Positions 1 through 12,826 of a stretch of 64,000 bases of DNA are shown here, in pieces. The notes under the pieces are model-generated. The model made no database searches. It saw only the letters and a list, made by a program, of their open reading frames with translations, and had not been told where the DNA came from. The position numbers and the translations under genes are program-made. Within the stretch, counting starts at the first letter, position 1, and every line of letters starts with the position of its first letter. Origin of the DNA: Amblyornis subalaris (Eukaryota; Chordata; Aves; Passeriformes; Ptilonorhynchidae); the NCBI GenBank assembly GCA_018881555.1, contig JACAXG010000007.1, positions 10,929,435 to 10,993,434 of the forward strand, read 5' to 3'.

Positions 1-1507
1 CCTAATCTATAATTCTTGCTCCACATGTAAGGCATTGCACTATGCAGACAGTGGTGAAAAATGGCAGCAACAGAGAAAGTTCTTGTGTCTCCAGTAATTC
101 CACAGTGCAGGGATAGGCCTTTAGATTTAGCTTAAGTGGGTCCATGAAAACTAGGGGCAGATTAGGATAANACAAATTTTCATATGAAATTATGTAACAC
201 TATTGACACTGCTCTGACTGGATTGCTCATTTTCACTTTTCATTTAATTCGAAATCTCCCACTTCTGGAATTATCTGTCACTGCCATTCAGACACATCTT
301 CAGATAGAATGAATAATCCTCTATTGCACTGCCGTCCCATCTTTATCCCTGGTGCCATGTGCATGTTCTTTAAATGGAGATAATTTCAGTCAGTCTAATT
401 GCAAGATGCAAACACAAGTTGCCAAGGGAATGTTGTTTTATCAGGAGGCATGGCTGTTGAAACTGTTATGAAGGATCACTGTTCATACTTTCTGAATATT
501 TTTTTTCCAGCATGATGGCTGCACTTAATGGGGAAAGATTCATGTGAGGGGGCAGCACCTTCCCACTGCAAGACATGGGAATCCCTAAAAGGTAACAGGG
601 AAGATATCCTCCTCTGACCTGCACACTGCCATGTGACATTCTGACATAAGTGTCTCTTTTAGCGTGGATCCCTTCAAAAACCTTTTCTACTGAGTCTGGT
701 AGATGGTTTCAAGCTATGTGAATCACCAGACTTACATCTAAATAACGCTTTTTGGGGTACCTCAGTCAAACAATTCTTCCTGCTCTTCCCAATGGGCACA
801 ACCTTCACCATGGCCTTTTGGTGATGCCCTGGTGCATTTCCCACTAAAGCCTTCATATTTTGGAGACCAGCTGTACTGGACCTAGCAGTTAGGTCCTTAG
901 TTATCAGATGTCACTATAGAAAGAAAAAAAAAGATGACATGGTTGTTTGATCATGGTTCTGGGTTTTCCTAGACACTGGTGATTGTTGCTGCCTGGTTCA
1001 AACCACAGTGATGCGGAAGCTTCGGAAAACACCTTCTGAAGTCAAGAACTGCTCACTCAGGTGCTACAGGAAGATTAAATAAGTCAGTGAGCTGGGATCA
1101 GAGCTCAAGTTTCTTAACTCCTTCGAAAGTTCCATTCAGTTGTCTGCATTGCCTTCCCTGGTTAATTTTTAATGTGTTAACATCTATAATTTACACACTT
1201 ACACAAAAACTTGTAATTTGCTCGGTTTCTTTAATGTACCTTAAATGGCACTTTTATTATTAAACTGTTAAAAAATGCCTTTGGACAATTTGGAGGGTGG
1301 GTGGCACTTCATAGTTGAAATTATTATATTTAGAGTCTGTTTTTATTATCCCAAAGTCTGTCGGTGTGGGAATAGCAACTTCAAGTGACAGTTAGTTATT
1401 GAGAACAACATTTGGGTTACTACCTTTCCAGAAAAGTACTCACATTTCTGCTGAGAGATTGTCTTGATTTCCTTTTATTGCTAAAACTTAATGATGTATT
1501 AATGGGG

Positions 1508-1522
1508 GNGTGTGTGTGTGTG
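1508..1522. repeat. (GT)n microsatellite
   Basis: A short GT dinucleotide run with an ambiguous base at 1509, preceded by a G run. Likely length-polymorphic. Confidence 0.85.
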
Positions 1523-1639
1523 GGATTCTGTCCACTGATCTCATTTGGATCTTTGGTCTCCCTGCTAATAATGCAAAAAAAAAAATGTCTACCAGTTACT
1601 GCCAGGGCTAATGATGACCTCTGACCGCGGTGGCCCAAA

Positions 1640-1690
1640 GTAATCTCTGCCTTGGTTTCTCAGCTATTAAATATGAGGGAGAATACAGAT
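1640..1690. repeat. Possible MIR SINE remnant
   Basis: The stretch around GGTTTCTCAGCTATTAAATA resembles the conserved core of MIR elements (tRNA-derived SINEs shared by amniotes), where a similar pyrimidine-rich phrase precedes an ATGGGGATAAT-like phrase. The match is short and imperfect. It could be chance and needs a profile search. Confidence 0.2.
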
Positions 1691-3841
1691 CACTGTAGGC
1701 TGTGAGCCCTTTTCTTGTTTCATCTTTCAAAGCTCCAATTCTGCAGCGCATACAAGCACAACTTTATCATTGTGACAGCACTGCTGTCAGTGGAGCTGCT
1801 CCAAGAATAAGGTCAGCAAGAGCATTCTTACAAGGCCATGGACTGAAAAATATTTGGGGCAAGATTTATTCCCCAGTTAAGAACCCTAATGGCGCCCAGC
1901 ACAATAGTTTCTTCTTCTTGTTTGTGGCTTCCTCAGTAAAAAAGTTTGTTACAATAGTAATAAAGTGAGAAGTTCTGTCTATTCTTTATCATTTTACAGC
2001 ACTGTCATATTTCACATCTGGTACTGTGTTTGACTTTTATTCCCAGCCCTGTTAATATGTGTTATATCCGTAGTACTGCAGACTCAGAAGATTGATTGAA
2101 TGTTTCTAATAAATATTAAGCTCCAGGGTTATACATTTGCCCATCAAGAAAAAGGACAAACACTCTGCAAAGGTCTGAATTTCTAACATGTCGAATGAAA
2201 CACACAAGTTCCAATCGAAAGCAAGTCTACTTAAATGGATTGATGTGCTTCAGACAGGCAAAAAATAAGCATGAAAGACTAAGAATTGTTTCTGTGGTTT
2301 TATTTCAGTTTCTTTTCACAACACAGCACAATACAGTTATCAGATATTGGGCACTGAGCAGCCTTTCATGTGTTATTTAGGAAAAAGCTCAGCTGTTGTA
2401 GGTGGTAAAACAGTGCAATGTAAAGTAAGTATTATCCATAATTTTCACTTGAGCCAAGATTTATTTTAGCCCAATGTCCTGTTTACACGGAAATGTAGCT
2501 AGTGGGTGACTTCTCACTCCTGTTACTGAGGCCTTGAGAGCGATAGCTGCCTTGATAAATCCATGCTCCCTGCTGATTATTGATTCCATCAAGCTCAATG
2601 AACAGAACTAAGAAGTTCCTAATTTGTTGTGACTTTGCATAGATGTGTTTATTTATTAAAGGAGGGAGCTGTGGCACAGTGTGCTTCCCGTTCAGCACTG
2701 GTACAACTTAGCTTGTGTTGGCAAGGACTGGGGAGAGAAGGGTGGGCCATGCCAGGCAGCTTGCATGAGGAGAGATGAGATTGATGAGATATTTGTGATT
2801 ATTGCTCCTCAGCAGAGTCTCTGTACTCCCTCTCCTTTGTGCCTTTGCTTCTCCTTTCTAATATTCTAATACAATATTTCTAGTATTTTTGAGCAGATAA
2901 AAGCAGGGGACAAAATTTTGCTCTAGTTCTGCACAAGGGGGTTCATGCCCAGATCACAAGTCTAGCAAGACAACTTATGTGTCTTTCCTTCCACTTATTT
3001 TCCTTAAAAGTAGTTACCCAACCCTGTGAGTTGAAACGGGAAATAGCTCTAGGGCTTAATCACTAAATATTCTAATTTGGAGGACAATTGGAATATATTC
3101 TTAGAATTCTACATACAAATTTTTGGGCAATGAAAACAAATAAGTTAGAGGAGAGTTTCTNCCCTCAGTCTATGCCCACTATCATTTTTTTCTAACAGCT
3201 TCAAGCCCTTCATTCCCAGGAATTTCTCTGGTTCCTCNCACTTAGTTCAGTTAGAATTATGTTGTGTCAGAAATGGAAGTATGAAATAGGGGACATCAGG
3301 GCATAGAGAAATTCTCCATTTAACAGGGAATTGTTCAGTGAACAAGTGACTACCAGATCTCTATGGTTCATTGGCTGGCTATGTGGATAAACAACTACAG
3401 ACTCAGCTCCAGGAAGAAAGTGAGATTTCTGACATGCATCTGCAACACTCTCTGGCAGTGCCAGCTCCATAATTCTGTATTTAAGAGAATGCAAAGCTTA
3501 CCATGCAAACAAGTTCCTCNATGAAATTATGTGAGGTCTAAAACAGGAATATTCAATGCATTAAGAGGACAAAAAATAAATTAACACAGAAATTCAGTAG
3601 CTACATTGAGAATTTGACAGTANTGCCTGCCAACACAGGTAATAAATCAAAATTTACATTTAATAAAATCACTGTCACAAAGTTTCTTATTTTTCCAGTG
3701 CTTCAGGAAAGCTACTAGTTGTTTCTCAGTCAGTTATGTTTATAGTTACCAACCATTGTATTTTCTGNTTTTTTTCCCCTTTGGAAGCTCTGGTGCTTTA
3801 CTCTCATTCTCCAGTAGCAACATAACGCTGGAAAAAGAAAT

Positions 3842-3895
3842 TGCCATCCAAGAAATTTTGAAAATCATCATGCCATGAAATTTTGAAAATCATCA
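3842..3895. repeat. Imperfect tandem duplication, 25/29 bp
   Basis: Two adjacent copies both begin TGCCAT and end GAAATTTTGAAAATCATCA. The first (3842-3870) carries four extra bases, CCAA, after TGCCAT; the second (3871-3895) does not. The 19-bp shared end is identical, suggesting a fairly recent local duplication. Confidence 0.85.
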
Positions 3896-4266
3896 ATTTC
3901 TTAAATCTCAGAAAAACTTGCAAACAAACCATACAGAAATGTTTTCTTCCCGCCATAAACAGCACCTTATTTCAATAAACTCAGAGCTGTTAATCTGATA
4001 GCCTTATTCTGTTATTTAGTCAAAAAAGAGGATGGACAAAAAAATGTTTGGATGTTTCTGAAAAGAAACATGTCAACATTTTGATAGTAAGATTTAATAA
4101 TAATTATCCACTGAGAATTTGGATGAAAATAACAGTTATCTCCAAGATATTTTCATTCTGTGTTATCAGCATTTTCCAACAGGTCACTTTAGAAAATTTT
4201 CAACTATCTTAATGCAACATCACTTGTATTGGTATTATTATTTGGGGCTCTATCATTTGTTTGCAG

Positions 4267-4322
4267 ACAGCAGTACCTGCAGAACTTACCTTTGAATGCA
4301 GAGGACAAGATCGTGCATCGTG
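4267..4322 (+). other. Candidate exon A (unknown gene)
   Basis: This 56-bp segment follows a pyrimidine-rich acceptor ending TTTGCAG and is followed by GTAGGA. With one leading base left over, it reads open from 4268 as QQYLQNLPLNAEDKIVHR and ends with one base of a split codon. That phase fits candidate exon B at 4765. I do not recognise the peptide as any family. Short exon-like segments like this arise by chance in AT-rich DNA, so confidence is low. The alternatives are a non-coding RNA exon or nothing functional. Confidence 0.2.
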
Positions 4323-4764
4323 GTAGGAAGCATTCAGGAAAGGAGAAGAGAATGCGATAGGAAAAAAAACCCACGCACATTTAAGAACAAGCCAGCGAAA
4401 GCAGATTGCAGTGGAACTGCTTGGGTGAGAATAATCTCTGCGTTGCAACATCTTAAAAAATATGCTAAACCCCCTGAATCGGCCATGAGGCTCCTGGTAG
4501 ATAATNGAGAAATCCACGAGCTTTTTGTCCAGAGGCTCCCTTGGCATTGATTTGGTGTGTGATACACAGTGTTGTGAGGAGGTGTGTCTACAGNGTTTTG
4601 AGCTATTCTAGACCTCTGTTATGTACACAAATATATGGTAATTGTGCCTTCTCAGCCGTACAACCAGTTGATCAACACTGGTCATGTATCTGGGGGATCA
4701 CTTATCAGATCTTGCTGTCACATGCACAGAACCCATTTGATTTCATATTTTTGTCTTTATACAG

Positions 4765-4859
4765 CTCCTGGTGACTTCCCTGTTGAGATCAAATCCNAAT
4801 CTGGGAGACTACGCCACCTGAGGCCCCATCTGAAACCTTATCTCAAGCAGTGCACACAG
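4765..4859 (+). other. Candidate exon B (unknown gene)
   Basis: A 95-bp segment with a good acceptor (TTTTTGTCTTTATACAG) and a reasonable donor (CACAG before GTAACA). Only one frame is open throughout. It begins with two bases completing a split codon, then 31 codons from 4767, including PGDFPVEIKS and HLRPHLKPYLKQCTQ; one codon is obscured by the N at 4797. It ends in phase 0, which fits candidate exon C. No domain is recognised. The compatible phases and splice sites are what was seen; the gene itself is inference. Confidence 0.22.
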
Positions 4860-5489
4860 GTAACAAGACTTTGAATTGGCATTGATAAGCTGCACAGAGA
4901 AGTGAAGGAAACGATTTTACAGACATGAGGCTGAGTCTTCTTTCTGGGTCTCCCCTACAAATGAAAAGCCAGTGGCAAAAAATGGTATTTAAAAACCTTT
5001 GCAATGGTAACGGTCAGTACACAGATCTGACATTGGTGTTTTGATTTCAACTGTGTGCAGTAACAAAATTACTAAGCATTAACAGTTTCGAAATTTTATG
5101 GTGCTTGTCTCCTGTTCTGTCGAAGTCTGCCCAGTTCCTCTTTCTCTCCCATTCCCTTCTCCTCTGTCATCACCCCAAGAGCAGGATGACTGTCACCTGC
5201 ACAGCTCCTCTGCTCCAGCACTGGAGATGGATGTGGAATGCACCCTCTTTACTCTTCCTAGCTGGGTGATTCTTCCTCTCTCCTGCCCAGCAAGGTCATA
5301 ACAGCTGCATGGCGGACAAATGAGATCTCTATGTCCACAGACTTCATAAAACCTCAGTAGCATCATTCTCCCCTTTGCCCCATAAAAACTTCCCTTAGCA
5401 CTAATATGATTCATGGTACCAGAATCTTTTAGGTATTTATTTATATCCTTATTATGATTCAAATCCTGTTGTCAGTGTTATCTTTACAG

Positions 5490-5602
5490 ATCCCACGCTC
5501 CTTCAGTATCCTGCATGGGAGTCTTGAAGAAGCAGAAAAGCACTTGAACCCAGAATCCAAGGTTATCTCTGCTAACTACAGGGAATGGTCCAAACTTACA
5601 GA
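5490..5602 (+). other. Candidate exon C (unknown gene)
   Basis: A 113-bp segment preceded by a pyrimidine-rich acceptor (TGTTATCTTTACAG) and followed by a near-consensus donor GTAAGT. It is open in only one frame, which starts in phase 0 as IPRSFSILHGSLEEAEKHL and ends two bases into a codon. That is the frame expected from candidate exon B. The retained frame meets a stop at 5604-5606, so it would have to splice onward. No convincing fourth exon with both splice sites was found downstream; the nearest phase-compatible open segment begins at 6130 but lacks a good donor. Confidence 0.22.
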
Positions 5603-6805
5603 GTAAGTTCCTTTGCATTTCCTGTGCTACAAGGCTCTGGGTCTCAAGTTTGTTGTTGTTTATTATAACAACACACACTGAATGGGAAATGTTAACATTT
5701 TTTTTCACTGGAAGGCAAAGAACTACAGAGAGAGGTAGGCATGAATCTAAGTACAAGGAATGCTTAAAAATAACACTAAGATATTTCCACAATAGATGTG
5801 TATCAGGAAAGTTCAAGGATACTACCGCTCTAGGCTTTTATGAATTTCATTCCCACTTGTGTTTTTGTACTTTTATGCAACTCAAATCGAGATACACCAG
5901 AAAGTGCAAATAAATAGTGCTGTTGGAAAGGTATCAACACATCCAAGGAGCATATACTTATTTTTATTTTTTTTGATGACTTGCTTGTAAGATGCCATAT
6001 TTACCATATTCAGGATCAAAATACACTCCTGATCCTTTTACAAAAAACACGTTCTACACTGCTCTTTACTCAACTCTGACTAAAGAGAGGCATCCATTTA
6101 TCACTGCACTCCTGATCACAATTCCACAGAGATGCACACAGAGATGACGGAGCACTAGGAGTTCAGCAGCTACTAGTTAGGGATAGGAGGGGGGAATGCA
6201 TTCTCACTACATGGTCAGAAATGCTGGTGTTTGAAATGGAAGCGTTTTGCCACAAGCACTCTCTACTCTCTTGAAGGACATGATGAGATACAAGCTGTGT
6301 TTCCCTCCCACCGATATGTATCTGGGTGGGAGACCGAAGCTCACAGACTGATGTCTCCAGGAGCCATCAGGCTGCAAAACATGGCTCCCCTCCTGAACAC
6401 TGATAAAGANCACGTTCCATAAAAGTGTCCCTCACTTCCTGGGGAAGCCCCTGGTCTGCAAGATGCTTATTCTTTCTGAATTAGGATTTTCAAAACCTGA
6501 CCTCTANTCCTTTCTGTATCATAATGCAAGAGTTCTCATATGATTTCCATTTTAATAGGTTCAATTTTTCTACATGCTGGATAGATTATAAATGCTGTGG
6601 GTGTCTCCCTCTCACTTGTTTTTTCTTCTTTCATCCTCATATAGTTGTGTTTTGAAGTAAATACCATCTTCTGGAGTATCTGTGCACCATCCTGGACAAT
6701 ATGGCTTTTGCTTATGTGACAATGCAGGTGTTAAACAGTAGGAACAATGATAATAATGCTATCAGTATGGCTAGCTAATTAACTTTAGCTAGTTTTCCAG
6801 AACAA

Positions 6806-6855
6806 AGATGTCAAGAGATGACAAGAGATTGACNAGGGACAAGAGATGGACAAGG
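6806..6855. repeat. Degenerate short tandem repeat
   Basis: Several imperfect copies of a unit like GACAAGAGAT lie next to each other, one interrupted by an N at 6834. It looks like a decayed minisatellite seed. Confidence 0.5.
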
Positions 6856-9220
6856 AAGTAAGCCTTAAATCCATCTAGAAGGAGGACAGAGAATAGAAAC
6901 GCAGCCTGCAAGACCCCTGCTTCCCCTTCGCTTCANAGAAGCCAAACTGGTAGAGGCAGGACTCCAGTGGGAAGTCAGCTTTCATCCTTTTTTCTGGGCT
7001 GGAGGAATCTCTGCAGTTACTGATAGGGACAAACATATGTCATACACAAACATGTTCTAGGGATGATTCACGTTTTGGTATCCTTTCATTAATGGCTGTT
7101 GCATATTTTTATGTAGGGTTAGTGGGGACTTTGATGACTGATATTTTTTCCAGATATGTCCAAGCTATTCACTGAAAGTCATGNAGATGCAAATTTAAGA
7201 GGTCATTACCACATCTGGAAAAGGTGCTCCCCAGCAGGCATAAATGCTACTAGAATCAGATAATAAGTTACTTTCAGAAACTAAAGAAATGCTAGTTGCT
7301 AAATTCTACCTGTAACTTTTACTTTTCCTGATTTATTTGCATTGCAAGCATTCCCTCTTCAATTGCGGAGCTCTTTCCTTTAGACTGTACAATTTGAAAA
7401 CAACTGAATACACAAAGAGAGTTCAATTTCTACAGGCAGCCTGAACTTTTTGATAACCTGACTTCTCAGTGATTTCTGAATTGTCGTAAAGAGAAAGAAT
7501 TATTTTTGGGAATGCTGGGACAGTAAGAAAGTACAAATCTCTCTTTTCTAAGCAGCTGTTAGNTGTCCAGGCAAGTATGTCATATATAGACCTGATTTGT
7601 GAATACAATAAATAACTGGATCAAGGAAGCTGAGAGCATGTACTGTTTAAATCTGGAAAACATATATATGATGTGTCAGTTCTGATTTCCAACAAATGTC
7701 AGAAAACAAATTTTTTTTCTTTACTAATTCAGCTTTGTGAAAAGTATTTTAAACTAAAAACAGCTAGGGAGGAGTCAGAAAGGAGTGTCAATGCTTGTTC
7801 TGAAGGAAGAAATTCTGTGTTTTCTGAAAAAAAATTAATTTTTGTACACGATTCTGATGTCTTCTATATCCCTACCATCATCCTTTTTGTAACACTGCCC
7901 AAGTTTTTATCCCTCTCTGTTGCAACGTACATCAGTTTGCCTTCATACAAATTATTTCTCAACAAACCAGTGCTTCTTTTCTTTCTCACAGCCATCAGAG
8001 TTAACCAGAAGATTAAAAAACAAAGACAACAATCCCCACTCAAACACGGTTCCTGACACCTTTGGCTTTTCAAGGAAGTGACCATTATCCTTGCAGTCTC
8101 TGGGAGTGCATCCTCTGACATTAGTATTTCAGGAGTAATTAACTTGATAGGACAGTCAAAGGCTTTCAGTGCATATTAGATCAAAATTCTCGGCTCATGC
8201 ATGAAACAAGCGATACAATGCTTTAAATCAGAATCCACTAAAAGCAAAAGGAGGAACAAGTCAAACTGCTGCACAATCAGGTGTCAAACCTTTAACCCTG
8301 GTAACTAGACATGCATCCCAAATCAAAAGTGTGTTCAAAACATGTTTTAAATTCTAAAAAGGCTGTAGGTGAACAAATAAAACCATCCAGCCCCGGCACG
8401 CATTGGTACAGAGCACAACCTCTTCCCCTCCCTTGAAGGTATAGGAAAACTGATGAGTTTTCCTATTTACAGACTAGTCTAGAACAACTCCAGAAGAAAA
8501 ATTCCCTTCATGGAGTGTTGGCATGCATTCAGGCCAACAACTTGTCTAAGGTAAGAAAAGAAAGCATGGCATCCATCCAGGCCTGTAATGTGTCTTTCAC
8601 ACAAGAGTTTTCAGTAGTGAGATGTGCGTGAAGTGATGCAGATGATTACTTTGCAAGTTCCTGTGGATACTAGGGACCCTGACAAACAGATTTTCATTGA
8701 CCCTAAAGTTTCAGCTTTTTATTTTGTATTTTAGGGGATTTTAATAGTACCTTTTGACAGTACTAAACAAGCGTTTGTGCTTAAACGTAAAGAGATTTAA
8801 TGAGCAATGCATTGGGCAAGATCCTCCTGCATGAGCTGATTCCTTATATATGCTGTCACCAGCACCAATCCCATGATCAGTGTAGGGCACCTTAACCTTG
8901 TGTCTGGTTCATCCCCCAGCTCCAGCTGTGCTTACCTGAGGTGACACCTGAACACTCATATTCCACAAAGGTTACAAACCAATATGGCGGTTTTAGATCG
9001 TCCTCTGAAATTGCTTGGAATTAATGGACCTACTTTTTGTTACTAACAAAGAAGTCTTCAGTCAGGGATGGTGTGGTACCATGCCCTTGAAACTTTGAAA
9101 TCTTTTCCCTGAGTTGAAATGTCTTGTTGAGATCCCATACTTCAAAGGAATATCATTTGTCTTTCAGATAAGCTTTACTGATGAAAATTCTTCCTCCTGG
9201 CTTTAAATATGTATGCCTCA

Positions 9221-9243
9221 TTTGAAGCCACCTTTGAAGCCAC
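9221..9243. repeat. 12-bp tandem duplication
   Basis: TTTGAAGCCACC is followed directly by TTTGAAGCCAC. A small replication-slippage duplication beside a T-rich run. Confidence 0.8.
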
Positions 9244-11747
9244 TTCTTTTTTTTTTTTTCTCTTGCTTAATTCTATATAATAGATTGTCTAATCAAATTA
9301 CTAGTTGCGTTTAATTTAGTCATCATAATCCAGTGTCTTGATCTCTGGGGGCAGACATGTTGATTTTTAATGAATTGGTTGATTTTCTGGCAGTTTATGA
9401 ACTGTTTTTGCTGAATATATCAATTATCATCACCATGTAATCAAGTCTGCCAATTATGTGACATTGTGCTAGTTCATTGAGCAAATGTAAAGAAAAGGCT
9501 GTCACCAAAACTGCTGGGTACATACTACTTACCTGATAAGGGAAGAACAATCACTTTGTAGAATTAATCCAGAAATGTTNCAGTTAATTTTAATTATCTT
9601 CTTCTCCTTCTGTCATGAAAGCTGTGTCTTGGATCCTCCTCCTTCCCTCCAGTCACAAAGCTAGATTGTGATTGCTTCTAATTATTTTATAGGATAGAAA
9701 AGGTTTTTGTAAACAACTTTGAGAGACACACTCCTGTGACAAAATGATACCAAACTAGACATAATAATATCAACAAAAAAGTCTGTCAGCTGTGAAAACT
9801 TCATGACAGATTTATCTCCCACCCAAAATATTTTTTTTCCCTGTCACGGATACTGATGAAACACGCTTTCTAGGTGGATTCCTCCCAAAAAAACAACCTC
9901 CTCACCAAAACCCAGAGTAGTGTCTACATGTTCCTCTGCCAAAGGGAACTGGTCATGAAAGATCTGGCATTTTTACTACCAGCCTAGCCATCACTTTTAA
10001 TGAGAAGAGATTTAAGAGAAGGAATAGTTTACACTGGCATCTTTTCTTTTTTTAAAATTTAACAAACTCAGAAGTCTAAACAAAAGGCATTTGGGAACTC
10101 CAAAGGAACACTTCAAAGTACTTAGACCGAACATGCTGGTTGCTCCCAGCTGACACATAAAGGATTTGGAGGCCATGAATACAGAAAGTGGGACTGAAGG
10201 TATGTTCAGACCTGGTTACAAATCACACCACCATCACTGAAAATTTTTAGAAATCCCCTTCAGTCAAAGAGTGTCTTATCTCTCCTCCTCAACCAGGGTT
10301 TTCTGCAGCCAATCTGAAAGCCACATGCAACACATAGAGCTCTTCACGTTTATAATATGTTGCTGTACAGACAAGTGCTCTTCTCTTCCCCTTCTCTTTT
10401 ATCATTTCTTAAGGTATGAGGCCCCCAATTCCATCATGCATAAAGGTGGATGCCACTGTGGTAGAAGGGAGGACTGCAAACGAACACTGCGTGTTTTCTG
10501 GGCTTCAAAGAACTTCTCTGATGGGTTTTGAACTGACACNAATTTAGCAAGCTCATGAATGTCATTAAGATTCTGCCTAGCCCCAGTTCCACATCAGCAC
10601 GGCTTGGACCACCTGCCTCTGCACACATCACACCAGAGATAAAATGCAGCGGAGCTAAACAACATATTTTAGTCCTGTTACCTTCTGCTAGTGAAATCAG
10701 CTCTCTGCCATGCTTGTGAAGCATCCTTGTGAATAAATTTATATGTAAATATATGTGTACTTTTATATATTTTTCCTAGTGCAGAAGGCATTAGGGAAAT
10801 GAAGCACTTGTTGTAGGCAAGCAAAGCTGGATTGATGGTATTTGTTTTAATCATAACAGTTGGTGTGCAATTATGGGAAAATGTAATGAGTTTAAGGGCT
10901 GTGTGAAGCTTACTCAAAGGCACAAACGAAAGGGTGCATTTCTTGCTTGTGCTTCATCTGTTCTGCCCTAAAAAAAAAGTAAACTTTTCTTTTCCACCCC
11001 ATCTAAGCTGCTTATCATACGCGAGAACCAGCCAGAAGGACCTGGCTGAGGCAGTACCAGGGTGGGGTGTCTGGGAGCCCCACAGAGCTCTAACATCCAT
11101 GCTGTTGGCTGGTGCCAAACATGGAGCTGTTGGTGCTTCCAGGGCTTCTCCCAGGAAAGGAAGAGTTCTCTGCCTGCAAAATGTTGCAAACTTTCTTTAT
11201 TCCTGAAGAATGCATGAACACATTTGGCTTTTTTTTTCCCTTGGTAGTGCACCCTGGATTCCTTGCAGCCTCAGGCAGCAATGTTGGAGGAAAGACAGAT
11301 GGTTGAGTAGCCCAAGTCCACTTTCTTTGTCAGGAAGTCAAGTAAAAAAAGATTTCTTTAATACAGTGTTGATCTTAGTGACCTTTACTGAGCTCCTGTC
11401 CTTTCCTGAGACAGAGAATTAGTCTCCCTTCTATTCTTGGTTTGAAGTGATAAGCTTGTTCCTTTGCCATGGGAATGGACAATGGGTAAAAATCAATTCT
11501 CATTTAAGAAGCTACAGCAGTTTGCCTTTGCCTTTTCCTGCTGCCTNTATTGATTCCCTGAGCTCTCAGAGACACTATCAATCCTGCTGCAGTCCAGGTT
11601 TATTTGAAAAGGAACTGTGATGATGGGTACAGTTCCGGAGAAAAGTCTCTTCTGTCTCCTCCTTGCTCTTCTGAGAGACAAACCAAGGCTATCTGTGGTG
11701 GTGTGCAGGGATTCTCTGGAGGAGAACAACATGNCCTTGTGCCATGA

Positions 11748-11800
11748 TTGTCACTGCAATGACAATTGCAGTGCTTGTCACTGCAGCCCTTGTCACTGCA
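11748..11800. repeat. Hairpin with three TTGTCACTGCA direct repeats
   Basis: TTGTCACTGCA occurs at 11748, 11775 and 11790. The first copy overlaps a perfect 9-bp inverted repeat, CACTGCAAT at 11752-11760 and ATTGCAGTG at 11765-11773, around a GACA loop. The cysteine-rich look of a frame crossing this site (CHDCHCNDNCSACHC) follows from the repeat and is not evidence of a gene. Confidence 0.8.
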
Positions 11801-12795
11801 CTGTTCTCTTGTTTATGTGGATCGGCCAAAGACAAAGGAAATTTACTTTAGGGAAGGAACAGAAACGCAACAGGTTTTTCATTATGGCATTTTAGATGGT
11901 ATTTTCCTGATGGTCCCTTGACTCTTAATTACCATGAAATAGTCAACAGGTCTGTAACACCCTGTCCAAACAGTGCTTATGTATCTGCCCNGTCTCATAA
12001 CAGATTTTTTATCTACATAAGGGATTGGATAGTCATTGAAACACCCCACTGGAAATGATATCTGAAATGTTAATCTCCATGGACACTATACTACTGTAAA
12101 TGACTATATGGGGTGAGCAGAAAGTGGAAAGTCAGGGGCCCATGACTTCAAACATTCATGCTCTTATAGATCACTACATAATTGCTCCCATTCCCTTCTC
12201 CCAAACAGCAAATCCAATCCAAAGGAGCTCTAGTGCAGCAGGTTAGTTACAACCTGGCTTTTATTGATGGTGGCAAGCTGGAGTGCTGCAAAATAAGTTT
12301 CCTAACTGGACTGCATTAAGCACCATCTTTAAAACAATCTTTTTATACACATGAAATTAGGTATTTGTTTAATTTTTCCCCACCTTTATGCAGACAATAA
12401 GTTCAGTAGAGAAAAAAACTCCACAAACCACTGGGAAAGGTACATCAGATGCCATGCACCTGCAGGATTTCTTTATAGACACAGCTATAAGCAGTCAGCC
12501 ATTGCATACATTTCAATATTCACTTTCAGATTTAAAAACTCATACCCATTCCGTTACGTTTCTTTGCAATGAGAATTCCCTGCTGATTTTCCCTGAGCCT
12601 TATAGATAAAAACCCTAATATTGACAAGAAATATAAGACTGGTACCAAAAGCTCAATACATCTCTTCTCAGTGCTAGCAATAAGAATCATTTTCTGTGAG
12701 TAATCACCTGAGAAGAATTTTCTGCCCTTCCTGCAAAATTTCCTCCACACTTTCTATTTCCTCCTAGATTTTACTTGCAGATGCTCCTGTTCTGC

Positions 12796-12826
12796 ATGGA
12801 TGGATGGATGGATGGATGGATGGATG
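12796..12826. repeat. (ATGG)n tetranucleotide microsatellite
   Basis: About seven to eight uninterrupted ATGG/TGGA units. A typical variable tetranucleotide repeat. Confidence 0.95.

Larger units (their letters stand above)
1..4266. other. Gene-free stretch, mostly unique DNA
   Basis: No recognisable gene. Contents are a short GT repeat near 1508, a weak MIR-like segment near 1640-1690, and a small tandem duplication at 3842-3895. The frame from about 663 to 822 is open on the plus strand after a pyrimidine-rich AG, but it resembles no family I know. The remainder is unannotated AT-leaning sequence. Confidence 0.6.
5603..12795. other. Gene-free stretch, unique DNA
   Basis: No gene or clear transposon recognised. 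Small items are a degenerate GACAAGAGAT-type tandem near 6806-6855, a 12-bp duplication at 9221-9243, a T-run at 9246-9260, and a hairpin with direct repeats at 11748-11800. Open frames here have no family resemblance. Confidence 0.6.

Noticed and set aside
663..822. Exon after the TCTCTTTTAG acceptor
   Set aside because: The frame is open for about 53 codons, but the donor options (GTAGAT, GTGATG) are poor and the peptide matches nothing known.
6130..6275. Fourth exon continuing the candidate at 5490-5602
   Set aside because: The frame is open and the phase fits after an AG at 6128-6129, but no reasonable donor lies inside the open part, so it is not called.
11617..11895. Cysteine/histidine-rich small protein (CHDCHCNDNC)
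   Set aside because: The cysteine pattern is produced by the TTGTCACTGCA direct repeats and the hairpin. There is no spacing typical of a known metal-binding family, and an N lies in the frame.
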